In this document: one piece after another, positions 38,984 to 48,506 of the stretch
Position numbering within the stretch: the stretch's first letter is position 1
Layout of the letters: every line of letters starts with the position of its first letter
Origin: Reyranella sp.
GTDB taxonomy: Bacteria > Pseudomonadota > Alphaproteobacteria > Reyranellales > Reyranellaceae
Assembly (NCBI GenBank): GCA_019750135.1
Contig: JAIEOV010000091.1
Span: 1 to 64,000, forward strand
Reading direction: 5' to 3'
Length of the DNA: 64,000 nucleotides
The notes under the pieces: generated by a model
What the model saw: the letters and a program-made list of their open reading frames with translations, nothing else
What the model was told of the DNA's origin: nothing
Databases searched by the model: none
Made by a program: the position numbers and the translations under genes

Positions 38984-40138
38984 TTAGATCGTGAGCGCCG
39001 GGACGTCGACCCAGCGCCGTTCCTTCCAGCTCTGCAGGGCGCACTCGACGAGCTGCACGCCCTTGGCGCCTTCGACCAGCGAGTGCTTGAACGGCGCGTC
39101 CTCGACGACGTGGCGAATGAACATCTCCCATTCGGCCTTGAAGCCGTTCTCGTAGACGATGTTGTCCGGCATCTTCTGCCAACTGTCGTAGAAGTCGATG
39201 GTCTGTTTCTGGTCGGGGTTCCAGACCGGCCGCGGCGTGGCGGTGCGCGGCTGGATCATGCAGTCGCTGAGCCCGGCGACGGCCGAGCCCAGGGTGCCGT
39301 CGACCTGGAAGGTGACGAGATCGTCACGATAGACGCGCACCGCCCAGCTCATGTTGATGTGGGCGATGATGCCGCCTTCGAGCTGGAACGAGGCATAGGC
39401 CGCATCGTCGGCGGTCGCCGGGTAGGTCTTGCCGGCCTCGTCGACGCGCTCGGGGATGTGGGTGGCGGCAATGCACGACACCGACTTCACGGCGCCGAAC
39501 AGGTTGTCGAGCACGTAGCGCCAGTGGCAGACCATGTCGAGGACGATGCCGCCGCCTTCTTCGGTGCGGTAGTTCCACGACGGGCGCTGCGCCGGCTGGC
39601 CCCAGTCGCCCTCGAACACCCAGTAGCCGAACTCGCCACGCACCGCGAAGATGCGGCCGAAGAAGCCGGAGTCGCGCAGCAGCTTGATCTTCTGCAGGCC
39701 GGGCAGGAACAGCTTGTCCTGCACCGTGCCGTTCTTGATGCCCTTCTCCTTGGCCAGGCGGCAGATTTTCAACGCCTCGGCGAGGTTGGTGGCGATCGGC
39801 TTCTCGCAATAGATGTGCTTGCCGGCGTGGATGGCCTTCTCGAGCAGGGTCGGGCGCATCTGCGTCGTCGCCGTGTCGAAGAAGATGTGGTTGCGCGGGC
39901 TGGCGATCTCGGCGTCGAGGTCGGTGGTCCAGCGCAGGCCGCCATGCTGCTCGGCCAGGGTCTTAACCTTCTCCGGCGTGCGGCTGACCAGCACCGGGTC
40001 GAGCATGACGCGCGAGCCGTCCGACATCAGCACGCCGCCCTGGGCGCGGATCGCCGCCACCGAGCGGATCAGATGCTGGTTGACCCCCATGCGGCCCGAG
40101 ACGCCGTTCATGATGAGGCCGAGGGTGCGTTGCGTCAT
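38984..40138 (-). CDS. Gfo/Idh/MocA-family oxidoreductase
   Basis: A 384-residue NAD(P)-dependent sugar dehydrogenase from ATG 40138 (GGAGATGGAATCC upstream). The N-terminal Rossmann part is unusual, starting LGLIMNGVSGRMGVNQHLIRS in place of the common GxGxxG near residue 10. The EKP motif is present (HIYCEKPIATNLAEALK), and the C-terminal domain has EEGGGIVLDMVCHWRYVLD with the catalytic-region His. It is the first gene of the three-gene sugar operon. Confidence 0.88.
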   Translation of the reverse strand: MTQRTLGLIMNGVSGRMGVNQHLIRSVAAIRAQGGVLMSDGSRVMLDPVLVSRTPEKVKTLAEQHGGLRWTTDLDAEIASPRNHIFFDTATTQMRPTLLEKAIHAGKHIYCEKPIATNLAEALKICRLAKEKGIKNGTVQDKLFLPGLQKIKLLRDSGFFGRIFAVRGEFGYWVFEGDWGQPAQRPSWNYRTEEGGGIVLDMVCHWRYVLDNLFGAVKSVSCIAATHIPERVDEAGKTYPATADDAAYASFQLEGGIIAHINMSWAVRVYRDDLVTFQVDGTLGSAVAGLSDCMIQPRTATPRPVWNPDQKQTIDFYDSWQKMPDNIVYENGFKAEWEMFIRHVVEDAPFKHSLVEGAKGVQLVECALQSWKERRWVDVPALTI

Positions 40139-40232
40139 GGATTCCATCTCCAAGGTGGATCAACTCGTCGATACGCGTACGCAAAGCAAGCGGCTGGTTA
40201 ATAGATCCTTCGTGCCAGCTTATCACCTCATG

Positions 40233-40270
40233 TTCCTCTCCCCCTTGGGGGCCCCCAAGGGGGAGAGGAA
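40233..40270. repeat. Solo outer palindrome (19-bp perfect inverted repeat)
   Basis: 40233-40251 (starting TTCCTCTCCCCCTTGGGGG) is the exact reverse complement of 40252-40270. It matches the arms that flank both copies of the 185-bp element, but here with no core between them. It lies between the peptide-binding protein gene and the Gfo/Idh gene. Confidence 0.8.
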
Positions 40271-40317
40271 TACGAGGAGAAGTGAGAGGCAAGAGTGAGG
40301 ACGTGTGACCGAGCCGG

Positions 40318-41913
40318 TCACTTATCGAGCCACACGTCCTCGAAGCGGAAGCCGTTGTAGACGCTGTTCACCTGGGCCACGTAGCCCTTGACGTAGGGCT
40401 GCATGCAGATCGCGGCGCGGTTCCACATGATGATCGGCCGGGCGCCGTCCTCGAGCAGCTTGCGGTCGATCTCCCAGACGACCTTCTTGCGCTTCTCCAT
40501 GTCGGTCTCGCCCGACTGCACGTCGAACAGCTTCTCGATCTCGGGATTGCAGTAGCCGGTGTAGTTGCGCTCCGACTTGCACGAGAAGTTCTCGTAGTAG
40601 TTTTGGTCGGGATCGTCGACGCCGTTGCCGGTGGTGTTGAGGCCGACCGAGTAGTTCTTGCGCGCCACCCTCGGGAACCACTGCGAGGTCTCGATGATGT
40701 CGACGTCGGCGTCGATCCAGATCTCCTTGAGCTGGCTCGCCAGGATGACCGCGGGGTCCTTGTAGAGCGAGATGCCGCGGGTGGCGATCTTGAGCGGCAG
40801 GCGCTTGTCGGGCCCGTAGCCCAGCTTCTTCATGATCTCGCGCGCCGCCTCGCGGTTCTTCTGCACGTCCGAGCCGTAGCCCGGCACGGAGTCGTACATC
40901 TCGGGCGGCAGGCCCCACACGCCGTCGGTCACCGGCTGCATGGTGCCGCCGAGCTGGGCGTCTCCCTGGTTGATGATGTCGACGAACGACTTGCGATCGA
41001 TCGACAGGACCAGCGCACGGCGCAGGTCGGCATTGTCGAACGGCGGCGCGTCGCGGTTCACGATCAGGTTGGTGCTGTTGTTCATCGACGTGACCTGGCA
41101 GGCCACGTTGGGCATCTGGACCTTCAGGTCCTTGAGGATCGGCATCGTCACCTCCCACGGGAAGGTGATGTCGAACTTGCCCGACGCGAAGCTCAGCATC
41201 GCCGTGGCGCGGTTGGGCACGATGGTGAACTCGATGGCATCGAGATAGGGCTTGCCCTTCTTCCAGTAGTCGGCGTTCTTGGTGACCTTGATGCCCTCGT
41301 TCTGCTTGAACTCGACGAACTTGAAGGGGCCGGTGCCGACCGGCTTGGTGCGCATCTGCGCCACCGGCACGTGGCAGGGATAGATCGGCGAGAAGCCCGA
41401 GGCGAGCAGCGACAGGATCGAGGGCTGCGGACGCTTGAGATGCAGCGTCACCTCGTTGTCGCCGTTGGCGGTCGCGCCCTCGACATTGCCGTACCACGAC
41501 TGGCGCGGGTTGCGGCGCAGCTTGCGCTGATCGTCGCCCTTGCCGGTCAGCATATCGAAGGTGCAGACGACGTCCTTGGCGGTGAAGGGCTGGCCGTCAT
41601 GCCACTTCACGCCCTCCTGCAGCTTGAAGGTCAGGTTCTTGTTGTCGGCGCTCCAGCTCCACGACTTGGCGAGGTCGGGGACGATGGTCTGCGGGCTGTT
41701 CTGCGGCTTTTTCTGGTCGTAGAGCACCAGGTTGTTGAACAGCGGCATGAACGGGATCACCGTCGAGTTGGTCGCCTCCTCGTGGATCGAGGCGCTCGGC
41801 GGGTTGTCGCGGTGGTACATTTTGAGGACGCCGCCGCTCTTCTGGGCCAACGCTACGCTCGAACTCAAGACAAGGGTAGCCGCGAGGCTGCCCAACAGAA
41901 CCATTGGACGCAT
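40318..41913 (-). CDS. Peptide/nickel-type ABC binding protein (family 5), copy 1
   Basis: A 531-residue periplasmic protein from ATG 41913 after GGGAAGGGAACAGTA. Signal peptide MRPMVLLGSLAATLVLSSSVALAQ. Family 5 features are GGVLKMYHRDNPPSASIHEEA, LEEGVKWHDGQPFTAKDVV-like KWHDGQPFTAKDV, FKFVEFKQNEGI and LRRALVLSIDRKSFVDI. It is a close paralogue of the gene at 42251-43879, and both lack adjacent permease or ATPase genes. The open frame extends upstream into the repeat element, but that extension is not credible. Confidence 0.88.
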   Translation of the reverse strand: MRPMVLLGSLAATLVLSSSVALAQKSGGVLKMYHRDNPPSASIHEEATNSTVIPFMPLFNNLVLYDQKKPQNSPQTIVPDLAKSWSWSADNKNLTFKLQEGVKWHDGQPFTAKDVVCTFDMLTGKGDDQRKLRRNPRQSWYGNVEGATANGDNEVTLHLKRPQPSILSLLASGFSPIYPCHVPVAQMRTKPVGTGPFKFVEFKQNEGIKVTKNADYWKKGKPYLDAIEFTIVPNRATAMLSFASGKFDITFPWEVTMPILKDLKVQMPNVACQVTSMNNSTNLIVNRDAPPFDNADLRRALVLSIDRKSFVDIINQGDAQLGGTMQPVTDGVWGLPPEMYDSVPGYGSDVQKNREAAREIMKKLGYGPDKRLPLKIATRGISLYKDPAVILASQLKEIWIDADVDIIETSQWFPRVARKNYSVGLNTTGNGVDDPDQNYYENFSCKSERNYTGYCNPEIEKLFDVQSGETDMEKRKKVVWEIDRKLLEDGARPIIMWNRAAICMQPYVKGYVAQVNSVYNGFRFEDVWLDK

Positions 41914-42000
41914 TACTGTTCCCTTCCCAATTGTCCCGCGTGTCGAGCCGCGGGCGTTGGGAGGCAGTATATCCGATCTCGTCATGTTCCTCTCCCCCAA
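41914..42000. other. Gene-free stretch upstream of binding protein copy 1
   Basis: Part of a 337-bp gap (41914-42250). It holds the leader of the binding protein gene and the outer palindrome arm TTCCTCTCCCCCAA (about 41987-42000). I see no convincing promoter or protein-coding sequence in it. The remainder of the gap is the 42001-42183 repeat and its second outer arm (to about 42204). Confidence 0.6.
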
Positions 42001-42183
42001 GGGCAGGGCTATCGCATATGACCGCAAAACCCCGTCATCCCGACCGGAGCCGAGCGTAGCGAGGCGGAGCGGAGGGACCTGTTTTTGTTGATGCATCGAC
42101 AAAAAGAGGTCCCTCGACTGCGCCGCCCTTCGGGCGGCTCCGCTCGGGATGACGGGAAAATGGCCATACGCGATAGCCTTGCC
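42001..42183. repeat. MITE-like palindromic element, copy 2
   Basis: On the plus strand this is the reverse complement of the 113-300 element, nearly base for base (GTCATCCCGACCGGAGCCGA and then GGAGCGGAGGGACCTG are shared). The left terminal repeat is intact; the right one (GCCATACGCGATAGCC) has a few substitutions. It is flanked by the outer arms seen solo at 40233-40270. It sits between two paralogous binding protein genes. Confidence 0.85.
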
Positions 42184-42250
42184 TCCAAGGGGGAGAGGAA
42201 CATGAGAAGAGCAAGAGCGAGCCGAGCCTCGCGATCTGGAAAACGGAGTG

Positions 42251-43879
42251 TCAACGGTCCAGCCAGACGTCCTCGAAGCGGAAGGCGTTGAACATGCTGT
42301 TTACCTGCGCGACGTAACCCTTGACGTAGGGCTGCCAGCAGGTGGCGCTGCGGTTCCACATGATGGTCGGCCGCGCGCCGTCGGCCAGCAGCTTGGCGTC
42401 GATCTCCCATACCAGCTGCTTGCGCTTTTCAAGATCGGGCTCGGCCGACTGCAGTTCGAACAGGCGTTCGATCTCGCCGTTGCAGTAGCCGTTGTAGTTG
42501 CGCTCCGAGCGGCAGGAGAAGTTCTCGAAGAACGCCTGGTCGGGATCGTCGACGCCGTTACCCGTGGTGTTGAGGCCGATCGTATAGTCCTTGCGGGCAA
42601 TGCGCGGGAACCAGTGCGAGGCCTCGATGACGTCGAGCTCGGCGTCGATATGGATCTCGCGCAGCTGGTCGACCAGCATGGCCGCTGGGTTCCGGTAGAG
42701 CGACAGCGCGCGCGTCTGCACCTTGGTGCGCATGCGCTTCTCCGGTCCGAAGCCCGCCCGGCCCATGATGGCGCGCGCCTCCTCGCGGTTCTTCTCGACA
42801 TCGGGACCGTAGCCCGGCACGGATTCCAGCTTGTCGGCCGGCAGACCCCACACGCCCTCGGTCGGCGGCTGCATAATGCCGCCGATCTGACCGTCGCCCT
42901 CCGCGGCGGCGATGAAGGCGCGGCGATCGAGCGCCAGCGACAGCGCGCGGCGGATCTCGGGCTTGTCGAAAGGTGCGACCTCACGGTTCACCAGCATGTT
43001 GGTGCTGCTGTTCATCGACGTCGTCTCGCACACCGCGCGCGGCGACTGGCGGCGGACGTCGCGCAACTGCGGGATCGTCACCTCCCAAGGGAAGGTGATG
43101 TCGAAGCGCCCGGCGACGAAGCTCAGCATCGCCGTCGACGGGCTTGAGGCGATGTGGAACTCGATGCCGTCGAGGTGCGGCTTGCCCGGCTTGAAGTAGT
43201 CGGGATTGCGCACCAGCCGGACGCTGTCGAACTGCTTGAACGAATCGACCTTGAACGGTCCGGTGCCAATCGGCTTGAGGCGCATCTGCGCGCCCGGCAC
43301 ATGGCAGGGGTAGATCGGCGACAGGCCTGAAGCGAGCAGTGTCAGCAGCGAGGGCTGCGGATGGTTGAGATGGATGGTGACTTCGTAGTCGTTGCCGCCG
43401 TGCACGTAGTTGATGTTGCCGTACCAGCTGCCGCGCGGATTGTTCCGGAGCTTTTCGCGTGCCCGGCCGGTCAGGAGGTTGAAGGTGCATTCGACGTCGC
43501 TGGCGGTGAACGCCCAGCCGTCATGCCACTTCACGCCGCGACGCAGCTTGAAGGTGAGCTCGGTCTTGTCCTCGTTCCAGCTCCACGATTCGGCGAGGTC
43601 GGGCACGATCGACCTGTCGCTGTTCTGCGGCACCGACGGGTCGAACATGACGAGGTTGTTGAACACCGGCATGAAGGGCACGACGGTGGCCGGAGTGAAT
43701 TCCTCGAGGATCGACGTGCTCGGCGGATTGTCGCGCTGGAACATGCGCAGCACGCCGCCGCGCTTCTGCGCCAGGGCGGCATCGGCAAAGCACAGAAACG
43801 CGAGCACAATGCCGACAAGCAGCACGCCCGTCCGTGCCGGGCGAGGCGTACCGCGCCTGCCGCTTGCCGATCCTCTCAT
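42251..43879 (-). CDS. Peptide/nickel-type ABC binding protein (family 5), copy 2
   Basis: A 542-residue periplasmic protein from ATG 43879. Signal segment TGVLLVGIVLAFLCFADAALAQ after a basic N-terminus. It aligns throughout with the 40318-41913 product, e.g. KRGGVLRMFQRDNPPSTSI, GTGPFKVDSFKQFDSV and GYCNGEIERLFELQSAE, so the pair arose by duplication. Both share the C-terminal FRFEDVWLD. No permease or ATPase lies nearby, so they must use a transporter encoded elsewhere. Confidence 0.87.
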   Translation of the reverse strand: MRGSASGRRGTPRPARTGVLLVGIVLAFLCFADAALAQKRGGVLRMFQRDNPPSTSILEEFTPATVVPFMPVFNNLVMFDPSVPQNSDRSIVPDLAESWSWNEDKTELTFKLRRGVKWHDGWAFTASDVECTFNLLTGRAREKLRNNPRGSWYGNINYVHGGNDYEVTIHLNHPQPSLLTLLASGLSPIYPCHVPGAQMRLKPIGTGPFKVDSFKQFDSVRLVRNPDYFKPGKPHLDGIEFHIASSPSTAMLSFVAGRFDITFPWEVTIPQLRDVRRQSPRAVCETTSMNSSTNMLVNREVAPFDKPEIRRALSLALDRRAFIAAAEGDGQIGGIMQPPTEGVWGLPADKLESVPGYGPDVEKNREEARAIMGRAGFGPEKRMRTKVQTRALSLYRNPAAMLVDQLREIHIDAELDVIEASHWFPRIARKDYTIGLNTTGNGVDDPDQAFFENFSCRSERNYNGYCNGEIERLFELQSAEPDLEKRKQLVWEIDAKLLADGARPTIMWNRSATCWQPYVKGYVAQVNSMFNAFRFEDVWLDR

Positions 43880-44011
43880 CCCGTCACACCCGATCCTGTC
43901 GTCGCAACAAATATCAGGTGAAGCCTTCAAAAGACTAATTGAAGAAACAAAAGATACAACTTGCGACGGCTGCGGGCGCCCGGAGTGCAATCAACTACGC
44001 GTTATGCCTCC

Positions 44012-45091
44012 TCAGGCCGCTTGTTTGCGGCGCATCGACTGCGAATACCTTGGGCACACTTCCTCGGCGAAGCGAGTCATCATGCGCTGCCGCAAGCCGA
44101 TTGGCGTGCCGGGCGTGGCGCAGGACACCATGAAGTAGTTGAAGCCGAGGGCGGCGAGCTGGTCGATGCGCCGGCAGATCGTCGCCGGGCTGCCGACCAG
44201 GTTCGACTCCATGAACGGCCCGAGCTCGGCCGGGTCGGTGAGCTTGCGCAGGTTGGCGAACATGCGGCTGAAATCCTGGTACTCGGGGATGTCGGCCCAC
44301 GGGTTGGCGTCGGACTCGTAGTGCGCGCACTGCAGGTCGAAGTAGGGCGGGTAGTAGCGGCGGCCGAGCACCTGGGCCTCCTCGTCGGTGTCGGCGATGA
44401 ACATCTTCACCGAGATCGGCAGGATGGCGTCGCGCGCCGCCGCGCCGGCGCGTGCCGACCAGCGCTCGAGGATCTTGGCCAGAAGCTTGTCGGGGAAGGT
44501 CGACAGGCAGATCGGCGCCACCCCGAGATCGCCCATCACCTCGGCGCTGGCCGGGCTGCCGATGGCGCCGTAGAAGCGCACCTTCTTCGCCGCCGGCTCG
44601 GGCCGGAGACGGATCGGCCGCTCGATCTTCCAGAAGCGGCCGTCATGGGTGAAGGGCTCGCCGGCCAGGCCCTTCTCGACGATGCGGTAACATTCGGCGA
44701 AGCGAGCCCGCGCCTCGTTCATGTCGACGTTGTAGGCGTCGTACTCCATCTTGGCCGTGCCGCGGCCGATGCCGAGATGCAGCGTGCCCGCCGTCATGCC
44801 GTTCAGCATGGCGATCTCTTCGGCGAGCCGAAGCGGGTGGTACCACGGCAGCACCAGCACCGAGGTGCCGAGCGATAGGTCCGGAAAGGCCGCCGCGATG
44901 TGCGCCATGAACAGGAGCGGGCTCGGCGTCGGATAGTAGTCGCTGAAATGGTGCTCCAGCAGCCAGGCCGCGTCGTAGCCGAGCTTCTGGCCGAGCGCGC
45001 AATCCTCCATGACCTCGCGATAGAGCGCCTGGTCGGATTTGTGCACGTCGCTGGCCGGCGCGGCCTGAAAGCCGAAGGCGATGTCGCCCAT
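44012..45091 (-). CDS. LLM-class (luciferase-like) flavin-dependent oxidoreductase
   Basis: A 359-residue protein. Bacterial luciferase-fold features are DAAWLLEHHFSDYYPTPSPLL, LGTSVLVLPWYHPLRLAEEIAMLN, LGIGRGTAKMEYDAYNVD and GSPATICRRIDQLAALGFN. Such enzymes use FMN or F420 in monooxygenations or reductions of small organics. It has a short promoter region before ATG 45091 and is divergent from the AsmA gene, 205 nt away. The substrate is unknown. Confidence 0.9.
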   Translation of the reverse strand: MGDIAFGFQAAPASDVHKSDQALYREVMEDCALGQKLGYDAAWLLEHHFSDYYPTPSPLLFMAHIAAAFPDLSLGTSVLVLPWYHPLRLAEEIAMLNGMTAGTLHLGIGRGTAKMEYDAYNVDMNEARARFAECYRIVEKGLAGEPFTHDGRFWKIERPIRLRPEPAAKKVRFYGAIGSPASAEVMGDLGVAPICLSTFPDKLLAKILERWSARAGAAARDAILPISVKMFIADTDEEAQVLGRRYYPPYFDLQCAHYESDANPWADIPEYQDFSRMFANLRKLTDPAELGPFMESNLVGSPATICRRIDQLAALGFNYFMVSCATPGTPIGLRQRMMTRFAEEVCPRYSQSMRRKQAA

Positions 45092-45296
45092 ACCACGGTC
45101 TCTGTGTCGTTTCCGTTGGCGACAATCCTAGCAAGCTTCGCTGGGTCCGTCCGCGCCACCGGTTCGCCTGATGATTTCGGCCGATTGAGGGACGTCGAAC
45201 TCCTTTCTGGAATGGACGGCCATCGGTCGCGTGCGGCAGGCTGAAGGCTGTGTCGGGTAGGCATCCAGGTGGCCGGCGGGGCGTTGTACCGGGTCG

Positions 45297-48200
45297 ATGG
45301 CAATGTCGGTGGGCAGAAGGATCGCTTGGACTGTTGCGGCGCTACTCGGCCCGCTGCTGGCTGCGGCCGTCGCGGCGCCCTATCTCGTCCACGTCGAGGC
45401 ATACAAGCCCGCCCTGGTGCAGGCCGTGAAGCAGGCGACCGGCCGCGAACTGGTGATCGACGGGCCGATGCGGCTCAGAATGCTGCCGGTGCCGAGGGTC
45501 AGCGCCCAGCGCGTTCACTTCGCCAACGCCGCAGGCGCCGAGGGCGCCCAGATGGTCGATGTACGCTGGATCGGCGCCTCGCCGTCATTGTGGGCGCTGC
45601 TGCGCGGCAAGGTCGAGATCGACCACCTCACCCTCTACCAGCCGACCATCGTCCTCGAGACGGATGCCGACGGCGTGCCCAACTGGCAGTTCAAGCCGGG
45701 CGCCGGCGCCAGCCAGGCCGAAGGCGCGCCGGCGGAGGGCTTCCACTTGTCGGTCGGCGAGCTCAAGGTCGTGCAGGGCACGCTGAGCTACACCAATCCG
45801 CAAACGCGGCAGACCATCAAGGCCGAGCAGGTGGAAGCGACGGCCCGGGTCCGTTCGCTGCAGGGGCCGCTCACCATTTCCGGCAAGGCCACGGTCAACG
45901 AGGTGCCGCTGTCGCTCGACATCAGCATGAGCGAGCGCAAGGCGGACGGCCACGACCTGTCCTTTGCCCTGCAGGTGCTCGGCGGCACGCTCGACTTCAA
46001 AGGGCGCATCAGCGAGCTCAACGCCAAAGCCGAGTTGAAGGGCCACCTCTCGGTGACGACCGGCGTTCTCACCGACTTTATCGCCGCTATCGTGCGCGCC
46101 AGCGGCCAGGCGATCCCCACGTTCGACGGCTCGGTCGCGGGCCGCTTCGTTTTCGATGGCGGCATCGAACTCACGCCGACACGGCTCTCCGTCACCGACT
46201 TCAGGATGACAATGGGTGCGGAGACCGCCTCAGGCACGCTGGCGCTGGAGCAGGGTGCCGCGCCATCCCTGCAGGGGCGGGTCGCCTTGCCCAAGATCGA
46301 TCTGGAGAAATGGCTGGCGCTTTTGGCAAAGCCGCAGGTTTTCCTGCCGGCACAGCCCAACGCTCAGGTGCCCGCCAAGGGCGCTCCTGCCAAAGCGCCG
46401 GCGCCGGCTGAGCCCGCCTCGCTTTCACCGTTCCCCGTCGCGATGGACGTGTCGCTGGCACTCGACGTGGCGGAAGTCATGTACCGCGGGGGCACGGTGC
46501 GCGACGTCGCGGTGGCGCTGGAGATCCATCAGGGCGTGATCACGGTGCCGCAGCTCAGCGCCGTGCTGCCTGGAGACATGCGCGTGCAGGCGACTGCGGT
46601 CGCGCAGCCGCCGCCGGCCAAGCAGTCGGCCGACGCCGCCCAGGCAGCCGGCGCGCTCAGCGTCTCGGCACCGCGGCTGCGCGAGACATTGGCGTGGCTC
46701 GAGGTCGATCCTGCCGGCATCCCTTCGGACAAGCTGCGGCGCCTCGACCTCAACGGCAAGATCGCCGTGGCGGGCGACAAGGTGCAGATCGCCGATATGC
46801 AGGCCCAGCTCGACGGCGAGCGCGTGACGGGTAGCGGCAGCGTGACATTCGGCACGCCGCTCGCGCTCGCGGCGACACTGCAGGCCGACCATTTCGACCT
46901 CGATGCTTACCTGCCGGCCGTGACGGCGCCGACCGCGCCCGGCACGCCGGCCACAGGCAATGCGGCTGCGCCGCCGCCGGCGCCCGATCCGGCGACGCCT
47001 GTCTTCGCCCTCAAGGCCAAGGTGACAAAGCTCATCGTCCGCAAGCTGACCCTGGGCGGCGTCGAGGGCGATGCCTCGATGCAGGGCAATCTCCTGAAGG
47101 TGAATTCCCTCAAGGTCGCCGATCTGTTCGGAGGCAAGGCGGATGCGAAGGGGACGGTGACCGACTTTGCCACCGCACCTCGCTACGACCTCACCTTCAA
47201 CGCCACGCTACCCGACGCCGACAAGGTCGTGGGCTATGCCGGCCTGGCGAAGGCCGCGAGTGGCAAGCTCGGCGCGGTGTCGGCCAGCGGGAACGTCGTC
47301 GGTACACCGGACGCGCTCACCCTGCGCGGCGTCAATGCGACGCTGCTCGGCAGCACGGTGAGTGTCTCCGGTGCATTGGCGCTCGGCAACGCGTTCCGCT
47401 TCGAGTTCCCGACCTTCAATCTGCAGAGCCAGGAGGCTGGCCGGCTGGTCGCGGCCGCGATCGGCCAACCAACAACCATCGGCGCGGCCTCGGCCGTCGG
47501 TGCTTTCAAGGGCGACGGCCAGCGCCTTGCCTTCGACGGCAGTGTCACGGCGCTGGGCACGGCCATGACCGGGCATGTCGATGTCGCGCTGGGCGTACGG
47601 CCCAACATCGGCGTCAATCTGCGCGTCCCCGGCACGCTCGATCTCGACGATTGGCTGGGCGTGTCGCCAGCTCCGCGGCCGGCGCCGTCGTCGGCACCTG
47701 TGTCGGCATCGCGTACGCTCGGAGCGACGACCGGCAAGCCGATCGACCTTTCGGCGTTGCGTGGCTTCGATGCCACCGTGAACCTGGAAACCAGCGCCAC
47801 GCAGATCGCCTCGCTGAGGGTGACCTACGCCGACCTCCAGGCGAAGCTGCGTAACGGCGTGCTCAGCATCGCCAAGCTCACCGGGCAGTTCTATGGCGGC
47901 GCCGTCGACTTCAACGGTACCGTCGACGCGACCAGGAACGCCTTGGCCGTCGACCTCAGGGGCAGCCTGCAGGGCATCTATTTCGGCGAGATGCTGCGCG
48001 GCACTGCCGGCACCAACAGCTTCGGCAACGATAACCTGACGGTGGCGATCGAGGGCAAGATCAACGTCATGGACATCTCCGTCCAGGGCAACGGCCGCAC
48101 GACCGAGGAGATCCGCGACACGCTCGTCGGCCGCGGCCAAGTCAGCGGCCTGGTCTTTCCGATGGCAACCAAGGGCTCGCTCGGCTTCGCGTCGTTCGCG

Positions 48201-48506
48201 ACCGGCTTGGGGAGCATCTTCAGCACCGAGATGGGGTTCAACTCGGCGGTGCTGGCGGCGTTCGTCAACCACCAGAGCAGCATCGCGGGCGAGATCACGA
48301 TCGCCAATGGCACGGTGTCGCTTATCGATCACAAGGTGCAAGGCCAGAACGCCGTCGCCACGATCACCAGCCACACCAGCCTGACGGCCGCCACCACCGA
48401 CACGACGATCGCGCTCGACGCCGGTCAGCGTGGCCCGGCGGACTACGTGGTGACGGTGAAGGGCCCGGTCTCCGCGCCGACCATGACCACTCGCGGCGGC
48501 AACTAA
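45297..48506 (+). CDS. AsmA-family envelope protein
   Basis: A 1069-residue protein with one N-terminal transmembrane anchor (residues about 8-28, IAWTVAALLGPLLAAAVAAPYL) and a large periplasmic part. The AsmA N-terminal pattern VKQATGRELVIDGPMRLRMLPVPRVSAQRVHFANA is clear. The C-terminal AsmA segment is at YFGEMLRGTAGTNSFGNDNLTVAIEGKINV and RDTLVGRGQVSGLVF. A Pro/Ala-rich linker occurs near residues 345-380 and again near 548-565. AsmA-like proteins are thought to move lipid between membranes. Start ATG 45297 or 45303. Its stop overlaps the convergent FrnE-like gene by 4 nt. Confidence 0.88.
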   Translation: MAMSVGRRIAWTVAALLGPLLAAAVAAPYLVHVEAYKPALVQAVKQATGRELVIDGPMRLRMLPVPRVSAQRVHFANAAGAEGAQMVDVRWIGASPSLWALLRGKVEIDHLTLYQPTIVLETDADGVPNWQFKPGAGASQAEGAPAEGFHLSVGELKVVQGTLSYTNPQTRQTIKAEQVEATARVRSLQGPLTISGKATVNEVPLSLDISMSERKADGHDLSFALQVLGGTLDFKGRISELNAKAELKGHLSVTTGVLTDFIAAIVRASGQAIPTFDGSVAGRFVFDGGIELTPTRLSVTDFRMTMGAETASGTLALEQGAAPSLQGRVALPKIDLEKWLALLAKPQVFLPAQPNAQVPAKGAPAKAPAPAEPASLSPFPVAMDVSLALDVAEVMYRGGTVRDVAVALEIHQGVITVPQLSAVLPGDMRVQATAVAQPPPAKQSADAAQAAGALSVSAPRLRETLAWLEVDPAGIPSDKLRRLDLNGKIAVAGDKVQIADMQAQLDGERVTGSGSVTFGTPLALAATLQADHFDLDAYLPAVTAPTAPGTPATGNAAAPPPAPDPATPVFALKAKVTKLIVRKLTLGGVEGDASMQGNLLKVNSLKVADLFGGKADAKGTVTDFATAPRYDLTFNATLPDADKVVGYAGLAKAASGKLGAVSASGNVVGTPDALTLRGVNATLLGSTVSVSGALALGNAFRFEFPTFNLQSQEAGRLVAAAIGQPTTIGAASAVGAFKGDGQRLAFDGSVTALGTAMTGHVDVALGVRPNIGVNLRVPGTLDLDDWLGVSPAPRPAPSSAPVSASRTLGATTGKPIDLSALRGFDATVNLETSATQIASLRVTYADLQAKLRNGVLSIAKLTGQFYGGAVDFNGTVDATRNALAVDLRGSLQGIYFGEMLRGTAGTNSFGNDNLTVAIEGKINVMDISVQGNGRTTEEIRDTLVGRGQVSGLVFPMATKGSLGFASFATGLGSIFSTEMGFNSAVLAAFVNHQSSIAGEITIANGTVSLIDHKVQGQNAVATITSHTSLTAATTDTTIALDAGQRGPADYVVTVKGPVSAPTMTTRGGN

